Below, one piece after another: positions 6,478-12,539 of a stretch of DNA of 12,539 nucleotides. The notes beneath the pieces were generated by a model, which was not told the DNA's origin, did not search any database, and worked only from the letters and a program-made list of their open reading frames with translations. How positions within the stretch are numbered: the first letter of the stretch is position 1; each line of letters starts with the position of its first letter. The position numbers were made by a program, and so were the translations under genes. The DNA comes from SCGC-AG-212-J23 sp036406675. GTDB taxonomy: Bacteria > Pseudomonadota > Gammaproteobacteria > Burkholderiales > SG8-39. Where the stretch lies: contig DASXAO010000005.1 in the NCBI GenBank assembly GCA_036406675.1, positions 1-12,539 of the forward strand, given 5' to 3'.

Positions 6478-7566
6478 CTATTTGCGTCGCTTTCTCACCG
6501 CGTCCGCGAGACCGGCAAGCAGCTCGGTCGAGTCGCTCCATCCGAGGCAAGGATCGGTGATGCTCTGGCCGAATTCGAGCGGCTTGCCCGGCTCGAGCTC
6601 CTGGCGGCCTGCGACGAGGTTCGACTCGACCATCACGCCGACGATGCGCCGCTCGCCGTCGGCGAGCTGCGCGCCGATATCTCGCGCCACCTCGACCTGG
6701 CGCTGGTATTGCTTCGCCGCGTTGGCGTGCGAGCAGTCGATCATCAGGCGCTGGTGCAGCTTCGCCTTGGCGAGCTCCTGGCACGCGGCCGCAACGCTCG
6801 CGGCGTCGTAGTTCGGGCTCTTCCCGCCGCGCAGGATGATGTGGCAATCGTCGTTGCCGCGCGTCTCGACGATCGCCACCTGGCCGCTCTTGTGCACCGA
6901 GAGGAAATGGTGCTTCTGGCGCGCCGCCAGCAGGGCGTCGACCGCGATCTTCACGTTGCCGTCGGTGCCGTTCTTGAAGCCCACCGGCGCCGAAAGGCCC
7001 GAGGCGAGCTCGCGGTGCACCTGGCTCTCGGTGGTGCGGGCGCCGATCGCGCCCCACGACACGAGGTCGCCGATGTACTGCGGCGAGATCACGTCGAGAA
7101 ACTCGCAGCCCGCCGGCACGCCGGCCTGGTTGATGCGCACCAGGAGGTCGCGCGCGATGCGCAGCCCCTCGTTGATGCGGAAGCTGCCGTTGAGGTACGG
7201 ATCGTTGATGAGCCCTTTCCAGCCCACGGTGGTGCGCGGCTTCTCGAAGTACACGCGCATCAGGATCTCCAGATCCTCCTTGTGCCTCTTGCGTTCCTGG
7301 AAAAGCTTCTCGGCATAGGCGACCGCGGCGGCCGGATCGTGGATCGAGCAGGGCCCGATCACGACCAGCAGGCGGTCCGAGCGGCCGTGCAGGATGTCGC
7401 GCAGCCGCCGGCGCGTGTCGGTCACGAGCGCCTCCACCGGCGTGCCCTGGATCGGGAAGAAGCGGATCAGGTGCTCGGGCGGCGGCAGCGGAACGACGTT
7501 CTCGATGCGCTCGTCGTCGGTGAGCGAGGTCCGGTCGGCGGGGTACTGCTCGTGTGCGCGGGTCAT
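6478..7566 (-). CDS. aroG: 3-deoxy-7-phosphoheptulonate (DAHP) synthase, class I AroG type
   Basis: Catalyses the first step of the shikimate pathway: phosphoenolpyruvate plus erythrose 4-phosphate to DAHP, in the cytoplasm. The 362 residues match the AroF/G/H family end to end: GPCSIHD (71-77), EKPRTTVGWKG (108-118), GARTTESQVHRELASG (175-190), LRGGKSPNYD, IDCSHAN (276-282) and TDPCLGW. Metal ligands Cys73, His280, Glu314 and Asp338 are all present, each 12 residues after E. coli AroG C61, H268, E302 and D326. Positions matching AroG residues tied to Phe feedback (D146, P150, S180) are conserved as D158, P162, S192, which fits a Phe-sensitive enzyme but does not prove it. AAGGTGA lies 4 nt before the ATG at 7566, directly after the attenuator T run. 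The Phe-codon leader upstream argues for control by phenylalanine supply. Confidence 0.96.
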   Translation of the reverse strand: MTRAHEQYPADRTSLTDDERIENVVPLPPPEHLIRFFPIQGTPVEALVTDTRRRLRDILHGRSDRLLVVIGPCSIHDPAAAVAYAEKLFQERKRHKEDLEILMRVYFEKPRTTVGWKGLINDPYLNGSFRINEGLRIARDLLVRINQAGVPAGCEFLDVISPQYIGDLVSWGAIGARTTESQVHRELASGLSAPVGFKNGTDGNVKIAVDALLAARQKHHFLSVHKSGQVAIVETRGNDDCHIILRGGKSPNYDAASVAAACQELAKAKLHQRLMIDCSHANAAKQYQRQVEVARDIGAQLADGERRIVGVMVESNLVAGRQELEPGKPLEFGQSITDPCLGWSDSTELLAGLADAVRKRRK

Positions 7567-7580
7567 GGTTTCACCTTGGC

Positions 7581-7612
7581 AAAAAAAAACCGCCAGTCGT
7601 TGCTGGCGGTTT
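7581..7612 (-). terminator. Intrinsic terminator (attenuator) ahead of aroG
   Basis: On the minus strand, AAACCGCCAG (7612-7603) pairs with CTGGCGGTTT (7596-7587) over 10 bp around a 6-nt loop CAACGA, and the T run continues to 7581 (nine T in all). It lies between the leader peptide stop and the aroG ribosome site, 14 nt before the aroG ATG. Ending transcription here would keep aroG off, so it is an attenuator rather than the end of the thioesterase unit, though it would also end that transcript. Confidence 0.88.
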
Positions 7613-7659
7613 CTTGGAGTCGGTTCTGGTTCGAGCTTAGCCGGTCCCTTCCGCCAGCA
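7601..7659 (-). promoter_or_regulatory. Antiterminator pairing of the aroG attenuator
   Basis: TGCTGGCGG (7659-7651), inside the leader frame just after the Phe codons, is perfectly complementary over 9 bases to CCGCCAGCA (7609-7601). That second segment contains the 5' arm of the terminator stem, so the two pairings exclude each other. Ribosome stalling at the Phe codons leaves 7659-7651 free to form this antiterminator and lets RNA polymerase read into aroG. This is the 2:3 pairing of a classic amino-acid attenuator. Confidence 0.82.
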
Positions 7660-7723
7660 GGCAGGGGAAGCAGAAGAAAAACCCGAACGAGAGGTGCGAC
7701 AACCGGTGCGTCATCGCAACCAT
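7637..7723 (-). CDS. Phe-rich leader peptide of the aroG attenuator
   Basis: A 28-codon reading frame, ATG at 7723 to TAA at 7639-7637. The peptide ends FGFFFCFPCLLAEGTG, with Phe at 13, 15, 16, 17 and 19: five Phe codons within seven. A GGAG (in TAGGAG) sits 10 nt before the ATG and overlaps the thioesterase stop; a second in-frame ATG is at 7714. The product should have no function of its own: its translation senses charged tRNA-Phe. If the ribosome stalls at codons 15-17, the segment starting at 7659 stays free; if it reaches the stop codon it covers that segment. Placement just ahead of matching antiterminator and terminator sequences is what makes this small frame credible. Confidence 0.85.
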   Translation of the reverse strand: MVAMTHRLSHLSFGFFFCFPCLLAEGTG

Positions 7724-7736
7724 TGAACCACAACTC

Positions 7737-8177
7737 CTACTTCGGCCACAACACCATCTGGGTGCAGCGGAACAGCGCGATCCTCGTTTCGGCGCCTTCG
7801 AGCGTCACCTCGGCATCCCAGACCTGGGTGGTCCGCCCGAGGTGGACCGGCCGCGCCAGGCAGGCGATCGCCCCGTCGCGCGCCGTGCCGACGAAGTTCG
7901 CCTTCAGCTCCACGGTGGTGAAGCCGCCCGCCCCCTGCGGCAGATGGGCGACGCAGCCGTAGCCGCAGCTGGTGTCGGCGAGCGCGATGACCGAGGCGGC
8001 GTGCAAGAAGCCATTCGGCGCCATCACTTCGCGCCGCACCGGCATGCGGCTACGCACCTCCCCGGGAGCGAGGCTGAGAATTTCGACACCCGCGAGACCG
8101 GGCAAATGTCCTGTGCTGCGGCGGTTGAGCGCCTCGGCGGTCAACTCGGTACGGAACGATGGCGTTCTGATAGTCAT
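7737..8177 (-). CDS. PaaI-type hotdog-fold thioesterase
   Basis: A 146-residue single hotdog domain. The central helix region NGFLHAASVIALADTSCGYG (55-74) is the signature of PaaI/YbgC-like acyl-CoA thioesterases, with the usual G-x-L-H and Asp (D68) positions. TTVELKANFVGTARDG (87-102) and the closing strand ALFRCTQMVLWPK complete the fold. Members hydrolyse acyl- or aryl-CoA esters in the cytoplasm; which one cannot be read here. Its TAG is followed 13 nt later by the aroG leader peptide ATG, so aroG may be transcribed through this gene. ATG at 8177 is the first start in the frame; no clear ribosome site precedes it. It is divergent from the AAA+ gene, 131 nt apart. Confidence 0.88.
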   Translation of the reverse strand: MTIRTPSFRTELTAEALNRRSTGHLPGLAGVEILSLAPGEVRSRMPVRREVMAPNGFLHAASVIALADTSCGYGCVAHLPQGAGGFTTVELKANFVGTARDGAIACLARPVHLGRTTQVWDAEVTLEGAETRIALFRCTQMVLWPK

Positions 8178-8190
8178 GTCGGCGCAGGGA

Positions 8191-8220
8191 AAATTAGCAG
8201 TCGAAGGCGCACTTTGCCAG
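8191..8220 (-). promoter_or_regulatory. Candidate promoter for the thioesterase (and aroG) unit
   Basis: On the minus strand TGC TAATTT (-10 hexamer 8196-8191, TG at 8199-8198) is an extended -10 element, with CTGGCA (8220-8215) 18 nt upstream as a modest -35. The start would be near 8184, giving a very short leader before the ATG at 8177, which fits the lack of a ribosome site. Weak by-eye call. It is the nearest visible promoter for the aroG leader. Confidence 0.35.
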
Positions 8221-8229
8221 GCGCGGGGT

Positions 8230-8258
8230 TTGCTTGATGCAAGGCGTCATGCTAGCGT
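8230..8258 (+). promoter_or_regulatory. Candidate promoter for the AAA+ ATPase gene
   Basis: TTGCTT (8230-8235) and TAGCGT (8253-8258) are separated by 17 nt, with TG at 8250-8251 extending the -10. The start would fall near 8265, about 44 nt before the ATG at 8309. The -10 hexamer is only a fair match (T, A and final T), so this rests mainly on spacing, the TG and position. Confidence 0.4.
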
Positions 8259-8308
8259 TTTCACTCGGAGCGGATTCACCGGCGATAAAAAAGGAAGGTA
8301 GGCCAAAA

Positions 8309-9274
8309 ATGTCGGCAAGCGTTTCTATTCCGATCGCAGGCTTCAAGGATGTCTACGACGTGACGGGCGTCGAGAAAGCGCTGCACGAGCTGCCCGCTTC
8401 CGCGAACGAGGCGCTGCGCGCGGTCTACGAGAAGATGCTGCGCCTCGGCGGCCAGCGCTTCACGGTCAAGCCTTCGGCGCTGCCCGAGATGGACGCGCTG
8501 TTCGACGAGCTGCCGAACTTCACCGAGGTGCTCGAGGACATCCGCAAGCACCTCGCGCTGTGCATCGACTCGAACGACTGCGTCGAGGTGCCGCCGATGC
8601 TGCTGCTCGGCGAGCCCGGCATCGGCAAGACCCACTTCGCGCGCAAGGTGTCGCAGCTCCTCGGCACCGGCTTCGGCTTCGTGCCGATGAGCTCGCTCAC
8701 CGCCGGCTGGGTGCTCTCGGGCGCCTCCTCGCAGTGGAAGAACGCCAAGCCCGGCAAGGTGTTCGACACCTTCGTGAACGGCGACTACGCCAACCCGGTG
8801 ATCGTGGTGGACGAGATCGACAAGGCGAGCGCCGAGGGCCAATACGACCCGCTCGGCGCGCTCTACGAGCTGCTCGAGAGCGAGACCGCCACGCGCTTCG
8901 TCGACGAGTTCGTCGAGCTGCCGATCGACGCCTCGGGCGCGGTCTGGCTCGCCACCGCGAACGACGCGGGACGCATCCCGGAGCCGCTGCTCAGCCGGCT
9001 CGCGGTGTACCAGATCGATGCGCCCGACGCCGAGGGCGCGGCGCGCATCGCGCGCACGATCTACGGCGAGATCCGCGGCGCGCACGACTGGGGCCGCCAG
9101 TTCCCCGAGGCGCTTTCGCCCTCGGCGCTCGAGAAGCTCGCCGCGCTGCCGCCGCGCGAGATGCGCCGCGCGATCCAGTGCGCGTTCGGCAACGCCAAGG
9201 TGGCCGGACGCAGCGAGGTGGGCGCGGACGACATCCAGGACCCGCGCGGCCGCAAGCAGAGAATCGGCTTCTAG
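8309..9274 (+). CDS. Stand-alone Lon-type AAA+ ATPase
   Basis: A 321-residue protein with one AAA+ module. Walker A is GEPGIGKT (101-108), Walker B VIVVDEID (164-171), sensor 1 ATAN (215-218), arginine finger in PEPLLSRL (225-231, R230), and PPREMRRAI (281-289) in the helical lid holds likely sensor-2 arginines. The stretch DEIDKAS...GQYDPLGALYELLE...FVELPIDASGAVWLATAN parallels the ATPase domain of Lon protease, but there is no Lon N-domain and no Ser-Lys peptidase domain; the protein ends right after the lid. It is an energy-using remodeller whose partner is not evident. ATG at 8309 is chosen for the GGAAGG just upstream; an earlier ATG at 8234 falls within the candidate -35. It is the only plus-strand gene and ends sharing its stop region with the DUF6644 gene. 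Confidence 0.88.
   Translation: MSASVSIPIAGFKDVYDVTGVEKALHELPASANEALRAVYEKMLRLGGQRFTVKPSALPEMDALFDELPNFTEVLEDIRKHLALCIDSNDCVEVPPMLLLGEPGIGKTHFARKVSQLLGTGFGFVPMSSLTAGWVLSGASSQWKNAKPGKVFDTFVNGDYANPVIVVDEIDKASAEGQYDPLGALYELLESETATRFVDEFVELPIDASGAVWLATANDAGRIPEPLLSRLAVYQIDAPDAEGAARIARTIYGEIRGAHDWGRQFPEALSPSALEKLAALPPREMRRAIQCAFGNAKVAGRSEVGADDIQDPRGRKQRIGF
9271..9274. other. Shared CTAG: overlapping convergent stop codons
   Basis: The plus-strand AAA+ gene ends TAG at 9272-9274 and the minus-strand DUF6644 gene ends TAG at 9273-9271. The palindrome CTAG supplies both stops, so the genes overlap by 4 nt and no terminator fits between them. Confidence 0.95.
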
Positions 9275-9759
9275 TAGTAGGCGAGCAAGCGCCCGCAGGC
9301 GATCACCGAGATCCAGACCAGGAGCGAGGCCGCCGCCGACACGCGCGCCGAGGGCGGCGGGCCGAGCTTGCGCATCTCCTCGGAATCCCACACGTCGACG
9401 CTGGGGAACACGATGGTGTGAAACAGTGCGGCGTTCAGCCCAGCCCCCATGATGAGACACATCTTGGTCACGAACACCGGGCTCGCGATGAGGTCGGAGG
9501 CGTGCGCGATGAACATCATGAACCCGCTGGGGACGATGAGGAGGAACGCCGCCGCGGTCCAGGGCAGCACGTGGCTCGCCAGTCGCCTCACCGAAATGCT
9601 TTTCGAGAAACCGAGCAACCGGACGTCGATTATCGCGATCGAGCCGAACAGCAGCCCGATGCCGACGATGTGGACGATCTCGACCGCCGGGTAGAGCCAC
9701 TCCCACTGCCGCATCGCTTGCCCCAGGGCGGAAGCTTCCAGGGCGCCGACCGGCGTCAT
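9271..9759 (-). CDS. DUF6644-family four-helix membrane protein
   Basis: A 162-residue inner-membrane protein with four hydrophobic helices (about 22-46, 64-83, 94-118, 142-160). The opening WEWLYPAVEIVHIVGIGLLFG, the IDVRLLGFS turn, the PSGFMMFIAHASD region and the closing CGRLLAYY fit DUF6644, a family of unknown function. Histidines 30, 63, 86 and 114 lie in or next to helices and could bind haem or a metal; that is inference. ATG at 9759 overlaps the stop of the DUF6152 gene (ATGA), so translation is probably coupled. Its TAG pairs with the AAA+ TAG in a shared CTAG at 9271-9274. The frame is open further upstream, but that part reads in another frame of the DUF6152 gene and lacks the family's character. 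Confidence 0.85.
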   Translation of the reverse strand: MTPVGALEASALGQAMRQWEWLYPAVEIVHIVGIGLLFGSIAIIDVRLLGFSKSISVRRLASHVLPWTAAAFLLIVPSGFMMFIAHASDLIASPVFVTKMCLIMGAGLNAALFHTIVFPSVDVWDSEEMRKLGPPPSARVSAAASLLVWISVIACGRLLAYY

Positions 9760-10093
9760 CTCAGCTCGACGGTCTTGCCGTTCACCGTGATGCGCTCCGC
9801 GCGCAGCTCGTCGGGCTTGTCGCGGTGCGGATAGCCTTCCACCGAAGCCGTCGTCCCCGGCTTGAGAGCGGCCTTGTCCAGGCCCCGGTGCTGCATGCGC
9901 GAGGAAGGCGCGAGCACCACGTTCCATGTCTTGTCCGGCGTCTCGAGCCGCATGCGGCTGTGCGGATTCTCGTACGCGGACTCGACGATTTTGCCGGTGA
10001 GCTTGACGAGCTTCGAAGGGTCGTGCTCGCCCGAGCCATGGTGCGCCAAGGCCATCGCTGGAATGGTGAGGAGCACCGCGAGAAAGCTTCGCT

Positions 10094-10097
<4 letters not shown>
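9756..10097 (-). CDS. DUF6152-family exported protein with His-His mature N-terminus
   Basis: A 113-residue protein. Residues 1-18 are a clear signal peptide (KR, hydrophobic core, ALA before the cut), and the predicted mature protein starts HHGSGEH. The rest is a small beta-rich domain with features of DUF6152: KLTGKIVESAYENPHSRM, a Trp, VVLAPSSRMQHRGL, PGTTASVEGYPHRDKPDELRAERITVNGKTVELR. It should act in the periplasm. Function is unknown; the exposed His pair with further His residues suggests metal binding (inference). It starts at GTG 10097, overlapping the alaS stop as GTGA, and its own stop overlaps the DUF6644 start as ATGA, so the two form an exported-plus-membrane pair made together. 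Confidence 0.87.

Positions 10098-12539
<2,442 letters not shown>

Noticed and set aside
8230..8243. Short inverted repeat CTTG-ATG-CAAG near the AAA+ promoter
   Set aside because: Four-base arms are expected by chance and no second copy was seen.
8276..9706. Long minus-strand frame opposite the AAA+ gene
   Set aside because: Same shadow effect; the AAA+ frame has full Walker and sensor motifs, the opposite frame has none.

Overview
The window is about 12.5 kb of GC-rich, almost gap-free bacterial DNA. The tripartite tricarboxylate transporter genes (tctB/tctA type), an AroG-type DAHP synthase, an AlaRS close to the proteobacterial form, and paired DUF6152/DUF6644 genes point to a betaproteobacterium, probably Burkholderiales or a relative. 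This placement is inferred from gene content; no rRNA or tRNA is present. All genes but one lie on the minus strand.

Reading the minus strand in its own direction (right to left): alaS enters from the right edge without its first ~62 codons and overlaps, by GTGA, a small exported DUF6152 protein. That gene overlaps, by ATGA, a four-helix DUF6644 membrane protein. This unit meets, tail to tail, the only plus-strand gene, a lone Lon-type AAA+ ATPase; the two convergent stop codons share one CTAG. The AAA+ gene is divergent from a hotdog (PaaI-type) thioesterase.

The thioesterase is followed within 13 nt by a 28-codon leader peptide gene rich in Phe codons (F13, F15-F17, F19). A terminator hairpin with a T run and a competing 9-bp antiterminator pairing follow, directly ahead of aroG. 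This is a complete phenylalanine transcription attenuator. After aroG, with no visible terminator, come a stand-alone cyclic-nucleotide-binding protein, a fusion of a TVP38/TMEM64 (VTT) membrane domain to a MerA-like FAD disulfide oxidoreductase, and two glycosyltransferase-like proteins of the TIGR04283 and TIGR04282 families. These four are joined by overlaps of 4, 16 and 44 nt and look like one functional module. Their substrate is unknown.

The left end holds a separate unit, tctB-tctA plus a ChrR-type cupin cut by the window edge. It has its own candidate extended -10 promoter and a perfect 12-bp palindrome over the expected transcription start. No tctC receptor gene lies in the window.

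Gene-free stretches are all short: 2464-2553 (tct promoter), 7567-7736 (aroG attenuator) and 8178-8308 (divergent promoter region). I see no insertion sequences, CRISPR, tRNA, rRNA or long repeats. The two points of most interest are the aroG attenuator, which may also set expression of the downstream redox/glycosyltransferase module, and that module itself.
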